Counted from the first letter of the stretch, positions 15,862-25,780 are shown. The stretch is DNA of 64,000 nt from Glacieibacterium frigidum (GCF_007097155.1 NZ_VJWA01000002.1:620001-684000), one strand, 5' to 3'. Numbers and translations: made by a program. Notes: a model not told the origin generated them from the sequence alone.

Positions 15862-17286
15862 GTGGCAGAATCGACCATGTTGAAGTTCGTCGCACGTCCA
15901 CAGGCGTACCCGCCGAAGCGGGCGCCCGATGCGCGTGCGCAGGATTTCCAGGAAGTCGTCGCCGAGTTCATCGTCGCGCGTGCCGAGGAACAAGCCGGGC
16001 GCTGCTCACAGTGCGGCGTGCCTTATTGCCAGGTGCACTGCCCGCTCCACAACAACATCCCCGACTGGCTGCGCCTGACCGCCGAGGGGCGGCTGGAGGA
16101 GGCGTACGAGATCAGCAACGCGACCTCGTCGATGCCCGAAATCTGCGGCCGCATCTGCCCGCAGGACCGGCTGTGCGAGGGCAATTGCGTGATCGAGAAG
16201 GGCTTCGGCTCGGTGACGATCGGTGCGGTCGAGAAGTTCATCACCGATACCGCGTGGGAGCAGGGCTGGGTTCGTCCCCTGCGCGCAATCGCCGACCGGT
16301 CGGGTCAGTCGGTCGGCATCATCGGCGCCGGGCCGGCCGGGCTGACCGCTGCCGAGATGTTGCGGATCAAGGGCTATGACGTCCATGTCTATGATCGCCA
16401 CGACCGTGCGGGCGGTCTGCTGACCTACGGCATCCCGGGCTTCAAGCTGGAGAAGCCGGTCGTCGAGCGGCGCATCGCGCGGCTGGTCGAGGGCGGCATC
16501 CAGTTCCACCTGAACTTCGAGGTCGGCCGCGACGCGACACTCGACGAGCTGCGGCAGCGCCACGACGCGGTGCTCGTCGCGACCGGCGTCTACGCCGCGC
16601 GCGACGTCGCGGTGCCTGGCATCGAGAGCGCGCACGTCGTCGAGAGCCTCGACTATCTGATCCGCAGCAACCGCCGAGGCTTCGGCGATACCGTGCCCGA
16701 TGCGGCCGCCTATGACGCGGCCGGCAAGCATGTCGTCGTCGTCGGCGGCGGGGACACCGCGATGGACTGCGTCCGCACCGCGGTGCGCCAGGGCGCGGCG
16801 TCGGTGAAGTGCCTGTACCGCCGCGACCGCGCCAACATGCCGGGGTCGCAGCGCGAGGTCGCCAATGCCGAGGAAGAGGGCGTCGAGTTCGTCTGGCTGT
16901 CGGCCCCCGCCGCGGTCGTTGACGGCGCGGTGCTGGCCGATCGCATGCGCCTGGGTGTCGCCGGTCCCGACGGCCGCCGCGCGCCCGAGCCCCACGAGGC
17001 CGGCCGTTTCCGCGTCGAGGCCGACCTGGTGATCAAGGCGCTGGGCTTCGACCCCGAGGACCTGCCGGGCGCGTTCGCCGCGCCCGATCTGGGCGTCAAC
17101 CGCTGGGGCACGCTGCGCATCGACCACAAGACGATGGCGACGAGCCTCGACGGCGTGTTCGCCGCCGGCGACATCGTGCGCGGCGCGTCGCTGGTGGTCT
17201 GGGCGATCCGCGACGGGCGTGACGTCGCGGCGCAGATGCATCAGTATCTGACCGCCAAGGCGGGCGCTTTGCGCGCTGCGGCCTGA
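15862..17286 (+). CDS. gltD: Glutamate synthase small subunit
   Basis: A 474-residue NADPH-dependent subunit. Two low-potential Fe-S cysteine clusters lie at C48/C51/C56/C60 and C95/C99/C105/C109. An FAD loop (VGIIGAGPAGLTAAEML, about 151-167) is followed by an NADPH loop (VVVVGGGDTAMDC), and AAGDIVRGASLVVWAIRDGRD near the end is diagnostic of GltD. It passes electrons to GltB for glutamate formation from glutamine and 2-oxoglutarate. I chose the GTG at 15862 because GAGGAG lies six bases ahead; another GTG lies 11 codons earlier. gltB follows after three DUF2059-like genes, an unusual interruption. Confidence 0.95.
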   Translation: MAESTMLKFVARPQAYPPKRAPDARAQDFQEVVAEFIVARAEEQAGRCSQCGVPYCQVHCPLHNNIPDWLRLTAEGRLEEAYEISNATSSMPEICGRICPQDRLCEGNCVIEKGFGSVTIGAVEKFITDTAWEQGWVRPLRAIADRSGQSVGIIGAGPAGLTAAEMLRIKGYDVHVYDRHDRAGGLLTYGIPGFKLEKPVVERRIARLVEGGIQFHLNFEVGRDATLDELRQRHDAVLVATGVYAARDVAVPGIESAHVVESLDYLIRSNRRGFGDTVPDAAAYDAAGKHVVVVGGGDTAMDCVRTAVRQGAASVKCLYRRDRANMPGSQREVANAEEEGVEFVWLSAPAAVVDGAVLADRMRLGVAGPDGRRAPEPHEAGRFRVEADLVIKALGFDPEDLPGAFAAPDLGVNRWGTLRIDHKTMATSLDGVFAAGDIVRGASLVVWAIRDGRDVAAQMHQYLTAKAGALRAAA

Positions 17287-17297
17287 GGAGACCGCCG

Positions 17298-17981
17298 ATG
17301 CTGCGTACCCTGGTCCTGACCGCGCTGCTGCTCGCCGCGCCCGCCTTCGCACAGGCCCCGGCCGACCCGGCGCGCCTGGCTGCCGCGACGCGCATCGCCG
17401 CGAAGCTGCTGCCCGACGGCAGCTATCGCGAGATGATGCGCGGCTCGATGGACCAGATCATGAACTCGATCACCGACCAGATGATGTCGATGCCGCTGAA
17501 GGACCTCGTCGGCATGGCGGGCGTCGATCAGGCGAAGCTGCCTGCGATGGGGCCGGGCACGATTCGCCAGCTGATGGCGATCCTCGATCCGGCGTTCGAG
17601 CAGCGCAACAAGATCATGTCGACGGTGATGATGGGCGAGATGACCGAGATCATGACCGCGATGGAGCCCGACATGCGCGCCGGCATGGCCGAGGCCTATG
17701 CCCGGCGCTTCGACGCCGCGCAGCTCGGCGAGATCGAGCGCTTCTTCCAGGGCCCCACCGGCGCGGCGTTCGCGGCGCAGTCGATGCAGGTCTACACCGA
17801 CCCCGCAGTGATGACCCGCATGCAGGCGATGATGCCCAAGCTAATGCAGGCCATGCCGACGATCATGAAGAAGGTTGCGACCGCCACCGCCGGGCTGCCG
17901 GCGCCGCGCAAGCCCGCCGACCTGAGCAAGGCGGAGAAAGCCAAGCTCGAAGCGCTGATCGTCGCCGGACCTACCGTATGA
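17298..17981 (+). CDS. Secreted DUF2059-like protein 1
   Basis: A 227-residue exported protein. The signal peptide (MLRTLVLTALLLAAPAFAQA) has a cleavage site after AFA. Methionine-rich helices follow. The DUF2059 C-terminal signature is visible as MAEAYARRFDAAQLGEIERFF, then PTGAAFAAQS. DUF2059 proteins are periplasmic and of unknown function. It lies 11 bases after gltD and overlaps the next DUF2059-like gene by ATGA, so the block is one operon. Confidence 0.8.
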   Translation: MLRTLVLTALLLAAPAFAQAPADPARLAAATRIAAKLLPDGSYREMMRGSMDQIMNSITDQMMSMPLKDLVGMAGVDQAKLPAMGPGTIRQLMAILDPAFEQRNKIMSTVMMGEMTEIMTAMEPDMRAGMAEAYARRFDAAQLGEIERFFQGPTGAAFAAQSMQVYTDPAVMTRMQAMMPKLMQAMPTIMKKVATATAGLPAPRKPADLSKAEKAKLEALIVAGPTV

Positions 17982-18532
17982 GGATGGTGATTGCCGCGCT
18001 GCTGCTCGCCGCGCCTGCGGTGGCGCAGGCGGCGCCCGATGTGGCGACGATGGCAGCGGCGAAGGCCTTGTTCGAGCAGCTCGGCGGGCCGGCGCAGATC
18101 AGGCAGAACGCCGAGCGCAATCTCGCGGAGTTGCGGACCGGCGCGTCGCTCGAGCGCAGTCTGTCGAGGCAGCGCGGGTTCACGATGGCGCGGGCGCAGC
18201 GCCCGCAGGACTATGACGCAGCCTTCGCCCGGATCGGCAAGCTGCAGGCGGACGCTGCCGAGCCGATCATCCGCGAGGGCGTGCCGGCGGTCATCAATGC
18301 CGCGATCCTGGCCTATGCGACGCATTACAGTGCCGCCGAGCTGCGAGGCTTGGCCGAGTTCTATCGCTCCCCGCTCGGGCAGGCGTTTCAACGCTCGCAG
18401 GGGAAGGTGACGCGCGACGCCGCGACCGCTCTGAACGAGCGAATCATCGTCAAGGTCACGGCAGCGCTCAAGCTGCTCGAGCCGCAGATGACGGCCGAAT
18501 TGAAGCGCCTGCAGCCGGGCAAGGCGAAGTGA
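17978..18532 (+). CDS. Secreted DUF2059-like protein 2
   Basis: A 184-residue exported protein. The signal peptide MRMVIAALLLAAPAVAQA is followed by helical sequence with the DUF2059 pattern YATHYSAAELRGLAEFYRSPLGQAF. It shares this pattern with the neighbouring gene products, so the three are probably paralogues. Both junctions overlap (ATGA upstream, TGATG downstream). Function unknown; periplasmic location is predicted from the signal. Confidence 0.8.
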   Translation: MRMVIAALLLAAPAVAQAAPDVATMAAAKALFEQLGGPAQIRQNAERNLAELRTGASLERSLSRQRGFTMARAQRPQDYDAAFARIGKLQADAAEPIIREGVPAVINAAILAYATHYSAAELRGLAEFYRSPLGQAFQRSQGKVTRDAATALNERIIVKVTAALKLLEPQMTAELKRLQPGKAK

Positions 18533-18978
18533 TGATGCTCGCCGCTACCGTCATGCTGCCCGGCGCCACCGCCGTTGCGCCGGATGCCGCCGCACAGGTC
18601 GCAGCGGCGATGGCTCCGCAACAGCAGCTGGCGTCGTTCGTGCGCCGAACGCTCGACGCGACGGTGACCGGGCGCATGGTCGTCGACAAGGTCGGGCGCG
18701 AACGGGCCGATGCACTATTCGCGGCTGAGACCGCGCGGGTCGTCGAGAAATACGGTGCCGAGTGGGAGGCCAATCTCGCCGCGAGCTACCGCGAGACGCT
18801 GAACCCGGCCGAACTGGCAACCGCGCAGGCGGCCGTCGCGGCGCGCGACCAGGCGGCGATGATGCCGCTGATGCAGCGGGTTGGGCCTGTCATGCAGGCG
18901 AAATCGACCAAGCTGCTCGAACGCGCCAGCCTCGATGCGCTGAACGCCGTGGTCGCAGCGGCGGAGAAACCCCAATGA
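18532..18978 (+). CDS. Secreted DUF2059-like protein 3 (short)
   Basis: A 148-residue protein with a weak signal (MMLAATVMLPGATAVAPDAAA). A shorter helical body ends with SYRETLNPAELATAQAAVAARD, which matches the position and pattern of the DUF2059 signature in its two neighbours. Consecutive ATGs at 18532 and 18535 are both possible starts. The stop overlaps the gltB ATG. It looks like a reduced third copy; the relationship is weaker than between copies 1 and 2. Confidence 0.65.
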   Translation: MMLAATVMLPGATAVAPDAAAQVAAAMAPQQQLASFVRRTLDATVTGRMVVDKVGRERADALFAAETARVVEKYGAEWEANLAASYRETLNPAELATAQAAVAARDQAAMMPLMQRVGPVMQAKSTKLLERASLDALNAVVAAAEKPQ

Positions 18979-21900
18979 ACCTGACCGACATTCCCGCCGC
19001 GAACGACGCCGAACGCGCGCGCATCGCAGAGGTCGGCATGTACCGGCCCGACATGGAGTCCGATGCCTGCGGGGTCGGCGTGGTCGCCGCGACCGACGGC
19101 ATTGCGTCCCGGCGCGTCGTCACCGCTGCCATCGATGCGCTGAAGTCGGTCTGGCACCGCGGCGCGGTCGACGCCGACGGCAAGACCGGCGACGGCGCGG
19201 GGTTGCACGTCGAGATCCCGGTCGACTTTTTCCATGAGCATATCGAACGCGCCGGGCACCGGCCAAAGGACGCGCTGACCGCGGTCGGCATGGTCTTCCT
19301 GCCGCGCACCGACCTGGGCGCGCAGGAGGATTGCCGCACCATCGTCGAGAGCGAGATCATCGATTTCGGCTACACCATCTACGGCTGGCGCCAGGTGCCG
19401 GTCGACGTCTCGGTGATCGGCGACAAGGCGACGCGCTCGCGGCCCGAGATCGAGCAGATCATGATCGCCGGGCCCGAGGGTTCGACCGACAAGGCGGCGT
19501 TCGAGAAGGACCTGTACCTGATCCGTCGCCGCATCGAGAAGGCGGTGATCGCGGCGCAGCTGCAAGGCTTCTACATCTGCTCGCTGTCGTGCCGCAGCAT
19601 CATCTACAAGGGGCTGTTCCTCGCCGAGGAGCTGTCGGTCTTCTACCCCGACCTGGCCGACGAGCGCTTCGTGTCGCGCTTCGCCATCTATCACCAGCGC
19701 TATTCGACCAACACCTTCCCGCAGTGGTGGCTGGCGCAGCCGTTCCGCTGCATCGCGCACAACGGCGAGATCAACACGGTTCGCGGCAACAAGAATTGGA
19801 TGAAGAGCCACGAGATCAAGATGGCGTCGGATGCCTTTCGCGAGCATTCGAACGACATCAAGCCGCTGATCCCGGCGGGCGCCAGCGACACCGCGGCGCT
19901 CGACGCGGTGTTCGAGGCGATGGTCCGGTCGGGCCGCGACGCGCCGACCGCCAAGCTGATCCTGGTGCCCGAGGCCTGGGCCAAGGACGACACGTTGCCC
20001 GCCGACCACCGTGCGATGTACGCCTTCTTCGCGTCGATCATGGAGGCGTGGGACGGTCCCGCGGCGCTGGCCATGACCGATGGCCGCTGGGTCGTCGCGG
20101 GGATGGACCGCAACGCGCTGCGGCCGATGCGCTATGCGCTGACCAGCGACGGGCTGCTCGTCACCGGCTCCGAAGCCGGCATGGTCGTGCTGCCCGAAGC
20201 GACGATCACCCACAAGGGACGGCTGGGGCCGGGGCAGATGATCGCGGTCGACCTCGACGGCGAGGGCGGCGTTTTTTACTACGGCGACCGCGCCATCAAG
20301 GACCGGATCGCCGCCGAGCACGACTATGGCGCGATGGTCGCCGACTTCACGACCTTCCAGTCGATCCCCGGCCACGACGGTGCGCAGCCGCCCGCCGCCT
20401 ATAAGCGCGACGACCTGCGCCGCCGCCAGATCGCCGCCGGCCTGACCATGGAGGACATGGAGCTGCTGCTCGCGCCGATGGTCGAGGACGCCAAGGAAGC
20501 GGTCGGCAGCATGGGCGACGACACGCCGCTGGCGGTCATCTCAAACAACGCGCGGATGCTCAGCCACTTCTTCCGGCAGAACTTCAGCCAGGTCACCAAC
20601 CCGCCGATCGACTCCCTGCGCGAGACGCGCGTGATGAGCCTGAAGACGCGCTTCGCCAATCTCGGCAACATCCTCGACACCGATGCGCGGCAGGAAGGCG
20701 TGATGGTGCTCGACAGCCCCGTCGTCACCAACCTCGGCTGGCAGCTGCTCAAGGACCGCTTCGGCAGCCAGGTCGCCGAGATCGACTGCACCTTCGACAT
20801 CGCGACCGGTGCTGCAGGCCTGCGTGCCGCGATCGAGCGCGTCCGTGCCGAGGCCGAGACCGCCGTGCGGTCGGGCAAGTCGCAGCTGTTCCTGACCGAC
20901 GAGGCGCAGGGGCCGACGCGGGCCGGCATCACGATGATCCTGGCGGCCGCGGGCGTCCACACCCACCTCGTCCGCAAGGGGCTGCGGGCGTTCGCCAGCA
21001 TCAACGTGCGCTCGGCCGAGTGCCTCGACACGCATTATTTCGCGGTGCTGATCGGCGTCGGCGCGACGACGGTGAACGCCTATCTCGCGCAGGAGGCGAT
21101 CGCCGACCGCCACGCACGCGGGCTGTTCAAGGGAATGGCCTACGACGACTGCGTCCGCCGCTACAAGACCGCGATCGAGGACGGCCTGCTCAAGATCATG
21201 GCGAAGATGGGCATCGCGGTCATTTCGTCGTACCGCGGCGGGTACAATTTCGAGGCGGTCGGGTTGAGCCGCGCGCTGGTCAACGACTTCTTCCCCGGCA
21301 TGCCCGCCAAGATTTCGGGCGAAGGGCTGGCGTCGATCCACCTGAACGCAAGCCTGCGCCACGACCGCGCGTGGGACGAGGCCGCCGCCGCGCTGCCGAT
21401 CGGCGGGCTGTACCGCTACCGCGCGGGCAGCGAGGCGCACGCCTATCAGGCGGGGCTGATCCATCTGCTGCAGGAGGCCGTCGCCCGCGACAGCTATTCC
21501 GATTACCTCCGTTTCTCGGCCGCCACCGCCGAGCTGCCGCCGATCTATCTGCGCGACTTGCTGGCGTTCAACTGGGCCGACACGCCGCTGCCGACCGAGG
21601 CGATCGAATCGATCACCGAGATCCGCAAGCGCTTCGTCACGCCGGGCATGAGCCTGGGCGCGCTCGCGCCCGAGGCGCACGAGACGCTGGCGATCGCGAT
21701 GAACCGCATCGGCGCCAAGGCGGTCAGCGGCGAAGGCGGCGAGGACGCTGCGCGCTTCGTCCCCTACCCCAACGGCGACAATGCGAACTCGGTGGTCAAG
21801 CAGATCGCGAGCGGGCGCTTCGGCGTGACGGCCGAATATCTGAATGCCTGCGAGGAGATCGAGATCAAGGTTGCGCAGGGGGCCAAGCCCGGCGAGGGCG

Positions 21901-23525
21901 GCCAGCTGCCGGGCTTCAAGGTCACCGACATGATCGCGCGCCTGCGTCACGCGACGCCGGGCGTGATGCTGATCTCGCCGCCGCCGCACCACGACATCTA
22001 CTCGATCGAAGACCTGGCGCAGCTGATCTACGACCTGAAGCAGATCAATCCGCGCGCCCGGGTGTGCGTCAAGCTGGTCAGCTCGGCCGGCATTGGCACC
22101 GTCGCGGCGGGCGTCGCCAAGGCGCACGCCGACGTCATCCTCGTCTCCGGCCATGTCGGTGGCACCGCCGCGTCCCCGCAGACGAGCATCAAATATGCCG
22201 GCACGCCGTGGGAAATGGGCCTGTCGGAGGTCAACCAGGTGCTGACGCTCAACGGGCTCAGGCACCGCGTCAAGCTGCGCACCGACGGCGGGCTGAAGAC
22301 CGGTCGCGACATCGTCATCGCGGCGATCCTGGGCGCCGAGGAGTTCGGCATCGGCACGCTGAGCCTTGTCGCGATGGGCTGCATCATGGTCCGCCAGTGC
22401 CATTCGAACACCTGCCCCGTCGGCGTCTGCACGCAGGACGAGGCGCTGCGCGCCAAGTTCAGCGGCTCGCCGGAGAAGGTCATCAACCTGATGAGCTTCA
22501 TCGCCGAGGAGGTGCGCGACATCCTGGCCAAGCTCGGCGTCGCCAGCCTCGACGAGGTGATCGGGCGGACCGAGCTGCTGCGCCAGTTCAGCCGCGGCAG
22601 CGAGCATCTCGACGACCTCGACCTCAACCCGATCCTGGCGAAGGTCGACGCCCCCGACGAGGCGCGCCGCTTCTCGATCCCGACGCATCGCAACGAGGTG
22701 CCCGACAGCCTCGACGCGCAGATGCTGATCGACGCCGCGCATCTGTTCGATCGCGGCGAGAAGATGCAGCTGACGTACAGCGTCCGCAACACGCACCGCG
22801 CCGTCGGCACGCGGCTGTCGAGCGAGATCACGCGCCAGTTCGGCATGGCGGGGCTCGAGCCCGGCCATATCCACATCCGGCTGCGCGGCAGCGCCGGACA
22901 GAGCCTCGGCGCCTTCGCGGTGCAGGGCGTCAAGCTGGAGGTATTCGGCGAGGCCAACGACTATGTCGGCAAGGGGCTGAGCGGCGCGACGATCATCGTC
23001 CGCCCGATGGTCGCGTCGAAGCTGGCGAGCCAGGACAATACGATCATCGGCAACACCGTGTTGTACGGCGCGACCAGCGGCAGGCTGTTCGCCGCAGGCC
23101 AGGCGGGAGAGCGCTTCGCGGTCCGCAACTCGGGCGCGACGGTGGTCGTTGAGGGCTGCGGCGCCAACGGCTGCGAATACATGACCGGCGGGACAGCGGT
23201 CATCCTCGGGACCACGGGCGACAATTTCGGGGCGGGCATGACCGGTGGCATGGCGTTCGTCCACGATGCCGACGGCGGTTTCGAGCGGCGCTACAACCCG
23301 GGCTCGATCATCGTCCAGCGCCTCGCCTCGGCGCATTGGGAGGGCGTCCTCCACGGCCTGATCGAGGAGCATGTCCGCGAGACCGGCTCACGCTGGGCGG
23401 CGGGGCTGCTCGCCGACTGGGACCGCGCGCGCGGCAGTTTCTGGCAGGTGTGCCCGAAGGAAATGCTGTCGCGTCTGGCGTTCCCGCTCGCCGACACTAT
23501 ATCGGCTGCTGTAGCAGCGGAGTAA
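18975..23525 (+). CDS. gltB: Glutamate synthase large subunit
   Basis: A 1,516-residue enzyme of full family length. The catalytic C32 in MESDACGVGVVA would become the N-terminus after removal of a 31-residue propeptide and acts as the glutamine amidotransferase. The central and FMN domains follow (PGEGGQLPGFKV; SGHVGGTAASPQTSIKYAG). The 3Fe-4S cysteines lie near C1142, C1147 and C1152 (CHSNTCPVGVC). The C-terminal glycine-rich beta-helix is GANGCEYMTGGTAVILG and neighbours. It makes two glutamates from glutamine plus 2-oxoglutarate with GltD. The frame is open upstream, but the ATG at 18975 (ATGA overlap) gives the correct propeptide. Confidence 0.97.
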   Translation: MNLTDIPAANDAERARIAEVGMYRPDMESDACGVGVVAATDGIASRRVVTAAIDALKSVWHRGAVDADGKTGDGAGLHVEIPVDFFHEHIERAGHRPKDALTAVGMVFLPRTDLGAQEDCRTIVESEIIDFGYTIYGWRQVPVDVSVIGDKATRSRPEIEQIMIAGPEGSTDKAAFEKDLYLIRRRIEKAVIAAQLQGFYICSLSCRSIIYKGLFLAEELSVFYPDLADERFVSRFAIYHQRYSTNTFPQWWLAQPFRCIAHNGEINTVRGNKNWMKSHEIKMASDAFREHSNDIKPLIPAGASDTAALDAVFEAMVRSGRDAPTAKLILVPEAWAKDDTLPADHRAMYAFFASIMEAWDGPAALAMTDGRWVVAGMDRNALRPMRYALTSDGLLVTGSEAGMVVLPEATITHKGRLGPGQMIAVDLDGEGGVFYYGDRAIKDRIAAEHDYGAMVADFTTFQSIPGHDGAQPPAAYKRDDLRRRQIAAGLTMEDMELLLAPMVEDAKEAVGSMGDDTPLAVISNNARMLSHFFRQNFSQVTNPPIDSLRETRVMSLKTRFANLGNILDTDARQEGVMVLDSPVVTNLGWQLLKDRFGSQVAEIDCTFDIATGAAGLRAAIERVRAEAETAVRSGKSQLFLTDEAQGPTRAGITMILAAAGVHTHLVRKGLRAFASINVRSAECLDTHYFAVLIGVGATTVNAYLAQEAIADRHARGLFKGMAYDDCVRRYKTAIEDGLLKIMAKMGIAVISSYRGGYNFEAVGLSRALVNDFFPGMPAKISGEGLASIHLNASLRHDRAWDEAAAALPIGGLYRYRAGSEAHAYQAGLIHLLQEAVARDSYSDYLRFSAATAELPPIYLRDLLAFNWADTPLPTEAIESITEIRKRFVTPGMSLGALAPEAHETLAIAMNRIGAKAVSGEGGEDAARFVPYPNGDNANSVVKQIASGRFGVTAEYLNACEEIEIKVAQGAKPGEGGQLPGFKVTDMIARLRHATPGVMLISPPPHHDIYSIEDLAQLIYDLKQINPRARVCVKLVSSAGIGTVAAGVAKAHADVILVSGHVGGTAASPQTSIKYAGTPWEMGLSEVNQVLTLNGLRHRVKLRTDGGLKTGRDIVIAAILGAEEFGIGTLSLVAMGCIMVRQCHSNTCPVGVCTQDEALRAKFSGSPEKVINLMSFIAEEVRDILAKLGVASLDEVIGRTELLRQFSRGSEHLDDLDLNPILAKVDAPDEARRFSIPTHRNEVPDSLDAQMLIDAAHLFDRGEKMQLTYSVRNTHRAVGTRLSSEITRQFGMAGLEPGHIHIRLRGSAGQSLGAFAVQGVKLEVFGEANDYVGKGLSGATIIVRPMVASKLASQDNTIIGNTVLYGATSGRLFAAGQAGERFAVRNSGATVVVEGCGANGCEYMTGGTAVILGTTGDNFGAGMTGGMAFVHDADGGFERRYNPGSIIVQRLASAHWEGVLHGLIEEHVRETGSRWAAGLLADWDRARGSFWQVCPKEMLSRLAFPLADTISAAVAAE

Positions 23526-23531
23526 TACACG

Positions 23532-23795
23532 ATGGCAAAGACCGACGGACTGGCCGAGGTTCTGGTGGCGCTTGCCGCCAATTCGGCGACGCTGATCGAG
23601 CGCGCGCGCGCCAGCGGCATCTTCAAGCAGCCCGAGACCGTCGACGCGACGGTGACGCCCGCCCCCGCGCCGGCCGCAGCCGCCGCCACGGCGACCGATG
23701 CCTCGACCAAGGCGCTGCAGGACATCATCGTCCAGCAGGCGATGCGCATCCACGCCCTCGAGGCCGAGGTGCTGCGTCTGACGCCTGCCGCCTAG
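23532..23795 (+). CDS. Small hypothetical protein downstream of gltB
   Basis: An 87-residue protein with two helical segments joined by an alanine-proline linker (about residues 43-54). The C-terminal helix (LQDIIVQQAMRIHALEAEVLRLTP) has coiled-coil spacing. It starts six bases after the gltB stop and is probably in the same transcript. Its stop overlaps the stop of the convergent response regulator. No family recognised. Confidence 0.6.
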   Translation: MAKTDGLAEVLVALAANSATLIERARASGIFKQPETVDATVTPAPAPAAAAATATDASTKALQDIIVQQAMRIHALEAEVLRLTPAA

Positions 23796-24586
23796 AGGAA
23801 GCGGGCGACCACGTCGCGGTAGCTGCGGCTGACCTTGACCTGGGTGTTGCTGCCCAGGATCAGGAAGCACTCGCCGTTGGTGTGCGGCCGCACCGACTTG
23901 ACGTTGTCGAGATTGACGATCGTCGAGCGGTGGATGCGCTGGAACTTGCGCGGATCGAGGCGCTTCTCGAGGTCCTTCATCGTCTCGCGCAGGATCAGCG
24001 TCTGGTCGGCGGTGTAGATGCACATGTAGTCGCCGGCCGCGTCGATGCGCTCGATGTCGCCGACTTCGACGCGGAAGATCTGGCCGCGGTCCTTGATGTT
24101 GATGACCTTCTCGAAGCGGTTCGCCGACGGCTCCTCGCCGCCCGCCGTCTCGGGCATCGCGTCGGGAGCGACCTCGGACAGGATTTCCTTCAGCCGCTCG
24201 GTCTCCTCGCAGCTGCGCTTCTCGGTCAGGCGCTGGCGAACGCGCTCGAGCGTCGCGGCGAGGCGGTCCTCCTCGACCGGCTTCATCAGATAGTCGACGG
24301 CATGCGCCTCGAACGCCTTGACCGCATGCTGCATGAAGGCGGTGACGAAGACGAAAAGCGGCGGCTCGATGTCGGCAAGGCCCGAGACCACCGAGAAGCC
24401 GTCGAACCCGGGCATCTGGATGTCGAGGAACACTAGGTCGGGTTTCTGCGTGCGGATGGCGCGGATCGCCTCGCGTCCGTTGGCGCAGCGCTCGACGATC
24501 TCGACGTCGTCGAACGCCTGCAGGCGCAGTTCCAGCCCCTGGATCGCCAGCGGCTCGTCGTCGACGAGGATGGTACGGATGGTCAT
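23792..24586 (-). CDS. LytTR-type response regulator
   Basis: A 264-residue two-component regulator. The receiver domain holds the acidic pair DDE near residues 9-11, the phospho-acceptor D55 (LVFLDIQMPG), and K102 in DYLMKPV. The LytTR DNA-binding domain spans about residues 160-262, with RIDAAGDYMCIYT, then KFQRIHRSTIVNLDNV and VKVSRSYRDVV. It is directly followed in operon order by its partner kinase (start next to the kinase stop). Target genes are not evident. Confidence 0.92.
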   Translation of the reverse strand: MTIRTILVDDEPLAIQGLELRLQAFDDVEIVERCANGREAIRAIRTQKPDLVFLDIQMPGFDGFSVVSGLADIEPPLFVFVTAFMQHAVKAFEAHAVDYLMKPVEEDRLAATLERVRQRLTEKRSCEETERLKEILSEVAPDAMPETAGGEEPSANRFEKVINIKDRGQIFRVEVGDIERIDAAGDYMCIYTADQTLILRETMKDLEKRLDPRKFQRIHRSTIVNLDNVKSVRPHTNGECFLILGSNTQVKVSRSYRDVVARFL

Positions 24587-25780
24587 TTAGGCAATTTCCC
24601 TCGGGCCCCCGAGTGTCTGCGTCCCCGTCTGCGCCCCCGCTAGCGCCCCCTGGACAATCCGTCCGCCGAAGTCGGCACCCTTACCCTCGAACGCCTGATA
24701 TGGAATGTCGATCAGCACGATCAACCCGTGCGGCTCGTTGGCCTCGACCTCGAACCGCTGGTCCTCGCCGTACGCCTGAGCCAGCCGCTCGCGGATGTTG
24801 GCAAGCCCGACGCCGGTGCCCTGCGCCGAAACGGGGATTTCGCCCGCCGGGCCGCGTGCGCCGCTGAGGCCCGGCCCGGTGTCGGCGATGGTGATGACCA
24901 GCCGCTCCCCCATCAGCCGCGCATCGATGTGGATGTCGGCCCCCTCCTCCATCGGCGTCACGGCGTATTTGACGGCGTTCTCGACCAGCGGCTGGAGCAG
25001 CAGCGACGGCATGCGCGCGTCCATCGCATTGGGCGCGATGTCGAAGCGGGTGCGCAGCCGGTCCTCGAATCGCGTGCGCTCGATGTCGAGGTAGAGCTTC
25101 AGCGCCTCCGCCTCCTGCGCCACCGTCGCCATGCCCTCCAGCCCGCCAACGAGGCTGTAGCGCAGGAAGCTGCTGAGCCGCGACAGCATCGCATTGGCGC
25201 GCGCCGTGTCCTTCAGCAGCACCAATGTCGAGATCGAGTTCAATGTGTTGAACAGGAAGTGCGGGTTGAGCTGGTAGCGCAGCATCTCGAGCTGCGCCGA
25301 GTTCGCCTGCGCCGCGACCGTCGTCATGCGCCGCGACTGGTCGGCGAGCAGCAGGTAATAGTTGATCCCGTAGTACAGCCCCGTCCACGCGCCCAGCACG
25401 GCGAGGTCGAGCAGGATGGCGCCGAGAAACTCGACCCCCTGCGGTTGCCAGCCGGGCTCGTAGAAGGTCGCGTGCGCCCAGACCTCGAGCACCGAGAACA
25501 GCGCCGACGCCGCCGCGACGATGGCGACGGTCAGCGTCCAGACGAACACCGGCTTCATGCGGATGATGCGCCGGTACGCGGCGGCCATCAGCAGGGTCAG
25601 CGAGAAGCCGGTGGCGGTGACGATCAGCGTCGGCAGGATGAACGGCACGCCCATCGAATTGGCCAGCCCGCCGAGCGCGCGCAGCAGCAGATACGCCCCC
25701 CAGCCGCCGCCCTGCAGCAGCCAGAAGGCGCGGTTCTTGTCGTGGAAGAACGTCTGGTTGCGGAGGTCGTCGAAGGCCAT
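24587..25780 (-). CDS. LytS-like sensor histidine kinase
   Basis: A 397-residue membrane kinase. Four hydrophobic helices occupy about residues 20-146, without a large periplasmic domain. The His_kinase motif LNPHFLFNTLNSIS places the phospho-acceptor at H174. The N box is PLVENAVKYAV and the G boxes are DTGPGLSG and GTGVGLANIRERL. It should phosphorylate the adjacent LytTR regulator. The signal is unknown; the short loops suggest sensing within the membrane. Confidence 0.92.
   Translation of the reverse strand: MAFDDLRNQTFFHDKNRAFWLLQGGGWGAYLLLRALGGLANSMGVPFILPTLIVTATGFSLTLLMAAAYRRIIRMKPVFVWTLTVAIVAAASALFSVLEVWAHATFYEPGWQPQGVEFLGAILLDLAVLGAWTGLYYGINYYLLLADQSRRMTTVAAQANSAQLEMLRYQLNPHFLFNTLNSISTLVLLKDTARANAMLSRLSSFLRYSLVGGLEGMATVAQEAEALKLYLDIERTRFEDRLRTRFDIAPNAMDARMPSLLLQPLVENAVKYAVTPMEEGADIHIDARLMGERLVITIADTGPGLSGARGPAGEIPVSAQGTGVGLANIRERLAQAYGEDQRFEVEANEPHGLIVLIDIPYQAFEGKGADFGGRIVQGALAGAQTGTQTLGGPREIA

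Noticed and set aside
18762..18974. Upstream extension of gltB
   Set aside because: It would overlap the DUF2059-like gene by over 200 bases and put a long arginine-rich tail before the propeptide. The ATG at 18975 gives the expected distance to C32.
20541..23372. A 943-codon minus-strand open frame across gltB
   Set aside because: It lies wholly antisense to a convincing gltB, its product is Arg/Asp/Ala-rich with no motifs, and long antisense frames are expected in high-GC codon-biased genes. The same applies to the other long antisense frames at gltD, catalase and dnaX.
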